From Diphasiastrum complanatum (lineage: Eukaryota > Streptophyta > Lycopodiopsida > Lycopodiales > Lycopodiaceae), in contig MU831558.1 of assembly GCA_029204225.1 (NCBI GenBank), forward strand, positions 126,001-183,201: a stretch of 57,201 bases of DNA. Direction: 5' to 3'. Within the stretch, counting starts at the first letter, position 1. Every line of letters begins with the position of its first letter. The notes under the pieces were generated by a model. It ran no database searches. It worked only from the letters and a program-made list of their open reading frames with translations, and was not told the origin of the DNA. Below are positions 47,340 through 57,201 of the stretch, one piece after another. The position numbers and the translations under genes are program-made.

Positions 47340-50338
47340 AAATGGAAATGCATAACATAAGAGATGAAGATTGTAGCCCCATGTGGAAGATCAACAAGAA
47401 CCCAAGTGTGGTTCTTCATGAGTGAGTTGTACTCCTCTTGCATTGCATCCTCCCAACATTTTACTCCGCTGGCCTGCTCATAAAAAACAGGTTCTACTGC
47501 ACCATCCTCAATAGAAGTTAGAGCAGAATTAAAAAAATCAGCAAATTCTATTGATTTAGTAGAGGCACGAGTCTTCCCTTCATAGAAATGATCCACTTTG
47601 CTGTCCTGCAAAGTTTGCAACAACCATTTAGGGACTGGTTTGGGCTGTCCAACAGCCTTATCTTTGTCAACACTGTGCTATCCAAAGTGTTCCGAACTTG
47701 GACCTTGATGTCCAATGTTTTTCGAACTTGGACCTTGCTGTCCAATGTCTTCAACAGGCTGCTCTTCATCATAGATAGGTTCTTCTTGATGAACTATGGG
47801 TTGCAAAATTGAAGAAGTAGTGGGCTGTCCACTAGAAGTAGATGGCAGTCCCTTCTCTTCATGATTAGATGGCAAAACCAAATCTGAAAATATTTCAAGA
47901 TATGCATCATGGGGGAAGTCCCCTTTCATGACATGAGTGGGCGCAACATTATAGGAGGTCTTTTCATCAAAATGAACTATGATTTTATTAGTATTTATAT
48001 TGAACAACCTATGGCCCTTGCTTTCACTACTATAGCCAACAAATATGCATTTAACTCCTTTATCATCAAGCTTGGTTCTAAGCTTATCGAGAATGAAAGC
48101 ATAAGCCGTGCAACCAAAGATGCGTAAGTGAAAAACAGTAGGCTTCTTACCATACCAAACTTCATAAGGAGTTAATACCTTCAAGGCAGTAGTAGGACAC
48201 CGACTACTAATGTAAGTCGCCGTTATAACCGCTTCAGCCCAAAACTTGTGAGGTAGGCCCTTTGCCTTGAGCATGCATCGAGCCATCTCCATAATAGTGC
48301 GATTCTTTCTTTCAGCAACACCATTTTGTTGAGGTGTGTAAGGGGTTGTCATTTGATGATGGATACCTTTGCTTTGAAGATAAGTACTGAACGTATTCTT
48401 TATATATTCCCCTCCTCAGTCGGTACATAAGATCTTCAAAGAGTGCCCAAACTGGTTTTCTATCACTGCTAGAAAATCCTTAAAGCGTTGAAAAACTTCA
48501 GATTTTGCCTTCATAGGATAAATCCATGTAAATCTTGAAAGGTCATCAATAAAAGTAACAAAGTACTTACACCTTCCAATGGATTCGGTCCTCATTGGAC
48601 CACATACATCACTATGAACCAAATCAAATTTGCCATCAATCCTAATAGTTCCATCAATTGGAAAAGCTTGCCTTTGAAATTTTCCAAGTATGCATCCTTC
48701 GCATACATGTCCTTCGGGATGCTCAATATTAGGAATGTCTTCAACCATATTGAATCTCTTCAACATGTTCAAGCTGGCAAAGTTGAGATGTCCAAATCTA
48801 GCATGCCATAATTTAGCCAACTCCAAAGAATGTGAACTTGATGCAGCTAGACAAAAAGATGATGAAGCTCTTCGCTCATAGGTATCCATAAGGAACAATC
48901 CACCACGTAATGTTCCTGAAGCAATGATCATAAGAGATCTCTTTGGGTCTTTGATAAGACATTTGTCTTCTTTGAATTCCACAACCAATCCTTGGTTCAT
49001 AATTGTAGAGATCGAAATGAGATTCTTTTTTAATTTTTGGAACATGAAGTACATTACGAATGTACTTTTCCTCACCATTGGGTAAGATAATGGGGATCAC
49101 TCCAATATCTTTGATAGGATAAGAGGTGTTATTAACACCTTGAACTTCGCTTCCATCATGCACTTTCACAAGATTTGAAAAGACCTCTTTGTGATAAGTC
49201 ATATGGCGTGTGGCACCGCTATCAATCACCTAATCAATAGATGAGATAATAGCAACTTGTAAAGCTGAAGATGAACTGTTTTCTGCTCTAGATCCATGTG
49301 CAAGGATCTCATCATCCTTCTTGATCACACATCTGTCAATATGGAAATTGACATTAAGGCCACCATCAAGTGATTGGCCAACACTTATAAGATTCTTTGT
49401 AATCTTGGGAACAAAAAGAACCTTGTGAAGAGATAGGATTTTGGAAGATGCAAGCTTCAAGGGAATAGTCCCTACTCCTTCAATTTTGCACTCTTGATCA
49501 CTTGCAATATATATGGACTTTTTGATTCCTTTATAAGGCATAATAAATGAGAAAGAATCCTTGGAGCTACAAATATGAGATGATGCTCCACTATCAATAT
49601 ACTAAGAGTCATCCTTTTTGAAGGTGGAAGAGGAGAAGCTTGATGCCATAAGAGAGCCTTCTCCATCACTTGCAATAAAGACTTCTTTCTCATTAGAGAT
49701 GTTGGCTTGCTTGAATTGGTTCTTCTTCTTGAAACAATTGGTGGCATAATGGCCTTTCTTGCCACAAAAGAAGCACTTAATAATCTTTTTCTTCATCTTT
49801 GAATTAGAATCTTGAGAGGAATTATCTTCCTCTTCATCTTTGTCTTTTGCTTTGTCCTTAGAAAAGTGTTGGTGTTGCTTCTTGCTCCTCTCTTTGTGCT
49901 TGTCTTTGACAAATAGTGTTTTTCCATCTCCAACATGATTGAGGGATAATTTGTCCATCCTCATAAGCTTGTTCTCATGCCTTGACTCTTCAGCAATAAG
50001 AACACCTTATAATGCTTCCAAGCTTGATAGCTCTTCTTTGATAGTATAGGATTGGACAAAATTGTCATAATCATCTTTTAAGCCATTGAGTATGACTTGA
50101 ACTAGCTCACTTTGTTTGATAGGATCTCCAATACAAGCAAGCTCTCTATGGATGTCTTTGACTCTCAATACATAATTGGTTGCACTCTCATCACTCCTTT
50201 GGAAACCCTCCTCAATCCCAAGTACAGTGTCCATTACATCTTGGAGTATCAAGATTGACTCCATTCTAACCTTCCAAATAGAATAGTTGGAGGTAGATAG
50301 TCTTTCATTAGATTCCAATATTAAGAAACCCATAGATG
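47340..50338 (-). pseudogene. gag-pol: Copia B gag-protease-protease-integrase, RT deleted
   Basis: Order on the minus strand: gag MGFLILESNERLSTSNYSIW (50330); knuckle CFFCGKKGHYATNC (about 49750); protease 1 YIDSGASSHI (49600) with VLFVPKITKNLISVGQ; a linker of about 25 codons; protease 2 VIDSGATRHMTYHKEVF (49228) with VLHVPKIKKNLISI; pre-integrase LWHARFGHLNF and HVCEGCILGKF (HHCC zinc site); integrase core DLVHSDVCGPM, FIDDLSRFTWIYP, TD-x-GGEY and PYTPQQNGVAERKNRT (DD35E residues present); C-terminal KCIFVGYSSESKGHRLF; and RT start DAMQEEYNSLMKNHTWVL, cut at DLPHGA. From there it jumps to the purine tract, so nearly all of RT and RNase H is deleted. TAG replaces Trp just before each protease, TGA disrupts TDxGGEY, and there is a frameshift near 49035. 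A copia A LTR abuts the gag start. Confidence 0.93.
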
Positions 50339-51087
50339 TGTTGCAAAACTGTTCTGTTTTGTTGTCACGAACGATTTTGTTTCTTTTGAATTTTCTTTTG
50401 CGCGGAAGCTTCACAGGAATCTAGACACGTGACTGCACATCATAGAACAAATTTCATTCTAGCAATCAAGACAGCTGATGACAAGGAGATGCATGAAAAT
50501 AGAGCAACTGTATTATCAGTTTAATTTTTAGAGTGAGATGGTCAGTCTCTCGCTCATTGGCAGCCTGACGCTCTGCTCGTTGGTAGACTTTCATGCACAA
50601 CTCTTCCGTTTAACTTCTTTTTCATTTTCTACTCTACTCTCTATATCTCACTGTGTTACAATGTGCTGATATCTTGATGATCCTGGAGAATAGTTTATAT
50701 ATCTCCACTGCATGGAGTTTACAAGACAACTAAACAAAAAATTACAAGACTAGTTAATGCTAATCAACTAATTAGTTACTCTCCATCGTTGCTACTCGTT
50801 TCAGCTGGGCGTGAAGTCTAAGACTCCAAGCCCGTTGAGCTGCCAATTGGCAGCATGAAAGATTCCCCTTCGTTTCTTTCATTTCCTTTCGTTTCTTTCG
50901 TGACTTTTCGTTTTGCGTCGCTTTGCGGTTTCTGCGGTCTTGGAGGTATGTTTACAATTCGCGAATGATTCGCGAATCGTTCGTCCTTCGAGTCAAGGGA
51001 TGTTGACTTTTGCGAATTGTTCTCCATTCTACCTTCACTTCGTGTTTGTGTTGCGACAAAAGTTGCAGGAGTTCACCATTTCTGACA
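50339..51087 (-). mobile_element. LTR of a second copia A copy
   Basis: The minus strand begins TGTCAGAAATGG and ends near TTTTGCAACA. It matches the copia A LTRs but is somewhat shorter. Its 3' end runs straight into the copia B gag start, with no primer site. Confidence 0.87.
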
Positions 51088-51885
51088 CTCCCTCTTCAAC
51101 CTTGCAGCTTTGTACGTTTAATCCAATTGTCTTTCTTTGCTTGGCCAAGAGTGGCTTGTCAAGCGGCTTTGTCAGTAGATCTGCAATCATGTCTTCTGAT
51201 TTTATGTATTGGACCTGGAGCTCTCCTTTCAAGATTAAATCTCGAATGTCATGGTATTTCAAAGGTATGTGTTTTGTCTTTGAATGGAAGACAAGATCCT
51301 GGGATAGATAAATGGCACTCTGAGAGTCCATCATCATCGTGCATGGTCCTTCTTGTGGTATCTCGATTGCTTCCAACATCATCTGCAGCCACACTACCTC
51401 GTTCGCCACCTTTGAAGCTGCGACGTATTCAGCTTCGCAAGAGGATTGAGCTACCAAGATTTGCTTTTTGCATATCCAGCTGATTGCAGCTCCGCACACT
51501 ATGGTACATCCTCCAGTTATGGACTTGCTGTCATCTTTGCAGCTCGCCCAGTTTGCATCATTGTAGTGGTGCAGATCGAATTCTTTTCTTTTGTTTTCAG
51601 CTCTGTAGGTTAATCCCATATTCTGGGTACTCTTCAGATATTGTAGAATTCGTTTTGCCATTTGCCAATGTGTCATGCCAGGATTGGAAGAGAATTGGCT
51701 CAAGGCGTAAACAGAGAAAGCTAGATCGGGTCTGGTACAAATTGTGAGGTACATCAGACTACCGATTAGATTTTGGTAGGATATACCTACCATCTTCTAT
51801 TCTTTCTCTTCCATTTTTGGGCAATTCTGCTTCGTCAGCTTGGCTCCAACTATCATTGGTGTGGCCTTTTCTCTGCAGTGCATTG
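51088..51885 (-). pseudogene. pol: Copia A-type RNase H, complete 3' end
   Basis: The minus strand starts in the RT-RNase H connection (TPMIVGAKLTKQNCPKMEEK). After one stop it is open for 252 codons: SYQNLIGSLMYLTICTRPDL, GGCTIVCGAAISWICKK, AQSSCEAEYVAASKVANEVV, MDSQSAIYLSQDLVFHSKTK, HIPLKYHDIRDLI, and then MIADLLTKPLDKPLLAKQRK. RNase H residues in the DSQSA and CEAEY blocks are intact. The frame runs into the purine-rich GAGGGAG before the LTR. RT is missing because the copy is cut at about 51885, where 4CL-like gene sequence begins. Confidence 0.9.
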
Positions 51886-52221
51886 CTTGTCTTCGTTTTG
51901 GTGAATGCTTAAAAGTTCCATATGGGAGCTCAAAACTCAAAGCTACACATATATTTATGCCTCAATTTTTGGAAAATATATTTTATATTCCTTTTATTCT
52001 AATGGATTGAAATTTTGTTGAGTGTCATCAATGTTGAACCAAAAGGGATATCCTTTCCATACACTATCATGGTTTTTGTTTAATTACCCCAAAGTAGAGG
52101 TGAAATATCTTTGGTTTTTGGACTATCAACTCAGTTGTGGATTCTCTATCTTTATAATTGATATCTCATTTTAGATGTATATGTTGAAGGGTACAACTCT
52201 TATGAAATACCATTTGTGCAG
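51886..52221 (+). other. Intron-like sequence before the 4CL-like exon
   Basis: AT-rich text ending in TACCATTTGTGCAG, a good plant acceptor. No coding signal. Confidence 0.55.
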
Positions 52222-52367
52222 GTTATGTGAAAAATGTTGAGGCAACAGCAGTTGCCATAGATAGTGAGGGTTGGCTACATACTGGGGACCTTGGATTCTT
52301 TAATGATGAAGGCTATCTATGTGTGGTCGATCGCCAAAAGGAGCTGATTAAATACAGATCTTTTCAA
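52222..52367 (+). pseudogene. 4-coumarate-CoA ligase-like (AMP-forming ligase) exon
   Basis: Between acceptor TGCAG and donor GTGCGA this encodes (G)[36 protein letters not shown] and [19 protein letters not shown] and VDR-x-KELIKY-x-GFQ are core motifs of the adenylate-forming ligase family. The KELIKY variety is typical of plant 4CL and 4CL-like enzymes, which activate hydroxycinnamic or fatty acids with ATP and CoA. The conserved Gly of KYxGFQ is Ser here. The exon ends where plant 4CL genes often have an intron. No neighbouring exon is found, so it is a captured or decayed fragment, or one exon of a gene with very long introns. Confidence 0.8.
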
Positions 52368-53489
52368 GTGCGAAATTTTTTTATCTTTACAAGCGACCAA
52401 TTTGTGTCAGTCAATTACTACAAGTTAAAATGTCTAATTTTTGAAGACATGTACATGCTTGCTTATAAATTATCAAACAAATTCATTTTCTCATTATTTT
52501 CATATATACAAACAAAATGAGTTACCCATATTGATGCTTTTTTGAGTATTAGGAACTTCATGCAGTTCGTAACTAGCATGTTGTATAGCATCAGTCCTTT
52601 GGACGGGTTTTTGGAAAACCTGTCTTTTCAAGATTTTGGCATCAATAGTTCTCAATAGGTTGCTTTTTGAGTAAAATGGTCCTCTAGTAAACTTTTTTAC
52701 ATCTACAAAAGATCTTGTCATCACAATTTTACTTGCCTTTGATCTTGACATAATTAGTTCGAGTTCTATGATTAATAAACTTGTAGTCATAAGTGCTCTT
52801 CCTCCTTTTGTAAGGAGTATATAGTCATCCTTTAGTTGTACCTATATGTTGGAATGTTAGAATCTTTTGAGGAAGGAAAAGTGTTCTATTCTTTAGTAAT
52901 TTTGTCTCCATTTATTCTAGTTTGTGATTTTTCATTTCTTTTAAATGAATGTATTTACTTCCTTGAGGAACCCTAAAAGTAGACTTCAAAAATCAAGGGA
53001 GGCATGATTTGGAGGAAAAATAGTGCGCCCTCCTCCTAAAGGGCCCCCATTCCAAATACTTGACTAATAAAAATAGGGCCTTTGGCCAGTCCTAAATTTA
53101 AATGCATCAAAGAGGCTTTTAAGCCTATACATGGATAAAAAGGGCCCGTGGTCAACATATGATAGAAGAGTTGGATAAATTTAAGAAAATGGTGAGTCAA
53201 AGATGAGTCCATAACTTATCTCCATTGAAAATGGAAAAACATCAAGGAGAATAAACAGTAGGAGCAATGATATCATCATCAACAAGACTAGTAGTAGAAG
53301 TATCTCGGGAGTGAATAATGGTAGCCAGAGCATGAGCCTGATCAACAAGCAAGGGTGTATATTAAAAAAACACCAATAGGCCCACAAGTATTCTCATCGA
53401 CTAGTCGTCCATCCCCTTGAACAAGGAACTGAACCTAATGTTGATGGAACTATAAAAAAGCTATTGGATAGAAAGAAAAGCTCTTCGGA
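52368..53489. other. No gene recognised
   Basis: AT-rich sequence. The next ligase exon (expected to begin near VAPAELE) was looked for and not found. Repeated words TAAAAAGGGCCC and AAATAGGGCC (53070-53145) occur. Confidence 0.45.
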
Positions 53490-53880
53490 TGAACATTAAA
53501 ATTATTATGGTGAGAGCCATTATTATGGTGGTAATAGTGCTTTGAAGGGGAATAAAGGGAATCTATTTTGAGACCCTATCACATGCAAGAGTTATGGCCA
53601 CATTGGGTTCGAGAAAGCCCAAGGATAAAGTCTAGGTGAAAGTCTAGGGCCCGGGTGGGGCATAGAAAAGAAACTCACGCCAAAAGGCACTAGAAGACAA
53701 GCTTTACAAGAGGTCCAACAGTATTCCCCATTGATGATGAGGAATGGGCCATTGCTGGAGGAGACTAGAAGACTTGACACGTGCATATTTATTGCGAGCA
53801 CAAAAGTACATTGGCAAATAGCAGTATGAAGCTCAGATTTCATAGAAGGCTAGTAAAAGTGTTCTTTAAATGAAAAGCAA
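53490..53880 (+). pseudogene. Possible gag knuckle remnant
   Basis: One frame reads NYYGESHYYGGNSALKGNKG, then DPITCKSYGHIGFEKAQG and, after a stop, ESLGPGWGIEKKLTPKGTRR with QALQEVQQYSPLMMRNGPLL. CKSYGHIGFEK resembles a damaged CCHC knuckle. Weak support. Confidence 0.3.
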
Positions 53881-54180
53881 AGTGGTCCCCAACAAGTGAT
53901 AAGTGAAAGCAAGCTAAGGACGATTATCAAGAGTGGTAGGAATGTGAAGGGATCCATATGTAGGGTGTAGATTTAGTTGGTGAGCAGCCCTTCCACCTGT
54001 CAAAGAGAGTTAGAACACTTGGATAGGAGCCTAACTATGCTAAGATGCTACTTTTAGTTGCTTTCTACCCTTTACACTAATACTACCACCTTTTAACACT
54101 ACACTCCCCTGCACTAACCCAACATACATCATGATTTGTAGTGAAAAAGAGAGGGAGACAGAGAGTCAGATGAATAGAAG

Positions 54181-54304
<124 letters not shown>

Positions 54305-54399
54305 AGGTTAGCTCACTTGCTCATTTTACTTGCTAAAGGAGAAACATAAACTAATGAAACCAAAAAAGTAGGAACTTGAAAGCAAATGGAGAGCAACAA

Positions 54400-56856
54400 T
54401 AGCAATAGCAAGACTGGTAATGTATGTCATGATGGCCGCAGGGACCCAGACAATCTTTTGCACCATTCTGGCTGAGCGCCTAAGGTTGGAATATAGGCTA
54501 ACTCATTGCCCTTGATCTCATTGTTACCAAATAGGAGTTGATTTCATCCTCTATTGAGGTTGGCTTTCTGAACGCGTGGCTGGCGGAGATCGATCTTGAA
54601 CCCTTGAGGATGAGGCTTGTGCCTGGCTCGTATTTGGGCTTGTATCTTGCCCCCTGGGTGTTGGCTCCTATGATGTCTTGTGCACCCGAGCCATGATATA
54701 GACTGCTTGCCCCTGCTGCTTGTTTACCCTTGTCTTGGGTGGAGCCGGCCTGTGTAACATCAAAGACAGGTGGTGCTGGAATTACCATCAAGGCTAGTTG
54801 GGGTTTCTGCTCCATGAGCCTCTGACAGGCCTTGAGGGATTGCTTGGCATGGGCCAATTCCTGATTGGCACTTGTTCTGTATTTGTCAAATCGTTGTTCA
54901 AGGTCTGGTTGTAAACCTACACCTGATGCTGGAATACGTTCATTTATGTCTAAGTCAGCGGCCTACTATCAGGTGCCGGTTGAGCTAACCATGCGGTCTT
55001 TTCATTCTGCAATGCTTGCACCTCCGCTCCCAGGCGAGTGTTTTCTATCTCATAGATTTAAATTTGTGCCTGGAGGGGGGCGAGTCATTGTGTGGCTTCG
55101 GTTTGAAGCTTCTAGACCTTTGCAGAAGCATCCATGACTGCTTTGAAGAGGCTTTGGATATACTGATTTTGGCCATCTTCTTTTTGCTGCAACTTCAAGA
55201 TCTCCTTCTGTCCATCCAACTCATGTTGCTTAGCGATCATCAATTCTTGCTGGAGCTTTGTAAGGTCTGCTCACAACTGGGTGTTGTTGGTGGCCAATTG
55301 CAGTATTGCGCTGTCGAGTGAGGTCTTGGCCACTACAGCGTCTTGAATGAAGGTTCCCAAAGCTTGGTAGGTTGTCGTGAGGTCCGTGGGGCAGCTGGTA
55401 GCGTGGCACTTGCTGTGGGACTGCTTTTGTTGTCGTCCGAATGGTTTGCACGCCAGTGTCATCATCTTTGATCAGGTTCTTTGGTGGTGCCATACCCTCT
55501 GGTGCGGTGGGATTAGCACAAAGGGGGTGAGAATACAAATTTCGTCTATACAAATGCATCATCAAGCAATGGTTTTTTGTCGCCCTTGGTAGCCTTCACT
55601 GGAGATGTGAGAGGTGTGAGAGGAGTGTCTTTGGTGGAAATAGACGTAAGAACAGACTGCTCGAAAGAAGGAATGGTAGGAATAGAGGGGAACTGGAGAG
55701 TAGTTTGGAGGATGGATGGAGACGAGGGAGGCGAAGAGAGATTGATGAGCTGCATCCACAATAGTGTGTCAGGAGAGAGCTGTGAATCGAGGGGATTGAT
55801 CTGGAGAAGGGAGGTAGAAGCAGAAGTAGGGGGTATGGACGAAGCAATGGTCATAGAAGCAGTGGAAGATATAGGAACAGAAGCAGAGGATGTCGAAATC
55901 GAAAGAGGAATAGATGTGGTAGTAGAAGCGGAGGGTTGAGTAGAAGAAAAAACTGTGGTGACGGAAGTGGGGGTGGTTAGTTGTGGAGTTGCAGTGCGTC
56001 GTCTGGTGATAGGAGGAGTAGATGAGGAGGGGGCATGCCACACTGCGTTTGTTGGCCGTTGTGTTAGTGACTGCAGGTTGGGTGACGCGACAGATGGAGA
56101 GTATAGGACAATGTGGGGGGACAGTGACAGACAAAATGTTGGATCGGTTAAACTCGCGAACCTTCTCCTTGAGAAGTGCACAGACAAAATTACACAACAG
56201 TGGTCCTGTTGCAATATGGTTGCACGTGTTAGGTTTGATGGCAATGGAGAGTTTGTGCAGAAGGAAAGTATTCAGTCGTATGGCACTACTATGGGTCTAG
56301 GAAACTCCATGAAGGATTCCACAATTTTCTTGAGCAGCATGGACTGTATGTGGTTCTTGCGAAAAGTTGAAAAAACCAAAAAGTTGTTCAGCAGATAGGC
56401 AACTGCTTGAATTATGGGATCGTTGATAGCCTCTATCAAGTACCTATTGTTAGTCTAGATTGGGATCTTAGGAGCAGTCTTGGTTACGTAGGGTTTGATG
56501 AGGTTTTTAACTTGGCAATGGGGAAATTGGCTGGCAATCACCAGATACTATGCCGATGGTGACCATGGAGTTAGAGTTATTCCAGACCTTGTATGTGTGG
56601 TACTTTGATACAGGATGTGGAAGCTCGACTTGGGCATGTCCCAAGTAGAGTAGCCATGAAGCGCAAGGGCCATGTTGATGTCAGAATAGAATAGCACTGG
56701 GTAAAAATCCATTACTTCAAGGAGAGGGGCCAACAGTCTGAAGCCAAGGTTAAATCAAGGCATCAGAAGACAAGGCCCAGATTTGAGTGGTAGAAGGTAT
56801 CTTTAAGTGATAACCTGCTTCATGCCGGATTCGTCAGTGGAGGAAGAGGAAGTCAT
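54400..56856 (-). pseudogene. Long broken reading frame, unknown family, coiled coil
   Basis: The start is chosen at ATG 56856 (MTSSSSTDESGMKQVIT), about 290 bp downstream of a TATA box. Nearly one frame continues: APLLEVMDFYPVLFYSDINM, ALALHGYSTWDMPKSSFHIL, YLVIASQFPHCQVKNLIKPY and RYLIEAINDPIIQAVAYLLN. Next comes a Ser/Thr/Pro-rich section of about 150 residues (55600-56000), then a Gln/Lys/Glu-rich coiled-coil section (LTKLQQELMIAKQHELDGQK, about 54950-55300) and a C-terminal part with KPTSIEDEINSYLVTMRSR (54520). Many stops sit where Trp would fit. The globular head, Pro-rich linker and coiled coil suggest a structural (gag-like) or regulatory protein. No zinc knuckle, protease or RT is seen. 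Confidence 0.55.
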
Positions 56857-57143
56857 GATGGTTAGATGAATGTTACGGACTATTAATGACGATGTGTAGA
56901 AAGGTGAAAGGCACTCCAAAAAAGTGAGAAAGGCGTCAAAAATAGTTAAAAGGCTCAAAAAACTGAAAAAGGTGGAAATCGTGATAACGGAAGTGGGAAT
57001 GGAAGTACTGAACATAGATTGGATAATTGTGAGGGCAGATGGAGGCTTGTACAAAGTTTGGTCGCAATCGGATAACTTGAAAATTTTGAATGAAAATTTG
57101 GCAGAACTTCGTTGAGTGAAGTGACAAATGACTCGAATTTTGC

Positions 57144-57156
57144 CCTTATATAGGGG
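57144..57156 (-). promoter_or_regulatory. TATA box upstream of the unknown minus-strand frame
   Basis: The minus strand reads CCCCTATATAAGG, a strong plant TATA box. The leader from about 57120 to 56857 contains pyrimidine-rich text and no upstream gene. Confidence 0.6.
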
Positions 57157-57201
57157 AATTTAGAGTGCGTATTAGGCAAAATGCACTTTTCCTAGCTCAA
57201 T

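Noticed and set aside
51010-51483. 157-codon plus-strand frame rich in Leu and Cys
   Set aside because: Antisense to the copia A-type RNase H and LTR on the minus strand.
55577-55939. 120-codon plus-strand acidic frame (also 55955-56398)
   Set aside because: Antisense of the Ser/Thr/Pro-rich section of the minus-strand frame. Low-complexity sequence stays open on several strands.

Overview
The window is nuclear DNA of a land plant, most likely one with a large, repeat-rich genome (a seed plant or a fern; I cannot narrow it further). The evidence is AT-rich sequence, almost no host genes, long CT/GA microsatellites, Ty1/copia elements with plant-type gag, Ty3/gypsy LTRs primed by initiator-Met tRNA (TGGTATCAGAGC sites), a CACTA (En/Spm) transposase with introns, and single exons resembling plant genes (4-coumarate-CoA-ligase-like, histone H3-like). 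Nearly every coding region is broken, so most are annotated as pseudogenes.

Layout. 0-2.9 kb: a GC-rich scrap, a minus-strand gypsy-type gag, and an 800-bp field of irregular TCGGATGTA iterations. 2.9-13.9 kb: the 3' half of copia A (minus), the 3' part of a gypsy-derived repeat (R4, minus), a CACTA TNP2 remnant (plus), CT arrays, the gag-protease and LTR of copia C (minus), then the 5' LTR and gag-RT-RNase H of copia A (plus). 13.9-25.5 kb: a gypsy LTR with primer site, two tandem repeat copies (R1, R2) that contain gypsy RT remnants, the second CACTA gene, and an older copy, R3. 25.8-35.6 kb: an LTR of the copia C family (plus), an extremely AT-rich block, a patchwork of copia fragments and captured exons (including a histone H3 tail), two gag regions, and a gypsy 3' end with its LTR. 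35.6-46.5 kb: mostly unrecognised decayed sequence with LTR-like pieces, duplicated primer sites, a copia gag start and a 45-bp tandem repeat rich in CACGTG. 46.5-51.9 kb: copia B (minus), with two consecutive protease domains, joined to a third copy of copia A. 51.9-57.2 kb: one 4CL-like exon, a GA array and a long broken minus-strand reading frame of unknown family behind a TATA box.

How the parts relate. Flipping one segment (about 8.4 to 22.7 kb) puts four separately broken things back in order: the two halves of copia A, the two halves of a gypsy repeat copy, the two genes of a CACTA element, and the gag end and downstream LTR of copia C. The inferred nesting is CACTA inside gypsy inside copia A, followed by one inversion (or a mis-oriented assembly block). 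The other main finding is the gag-protease-protease-integrase order of copia B. No intact host gene, RNA gene or CRISPR array was seen.
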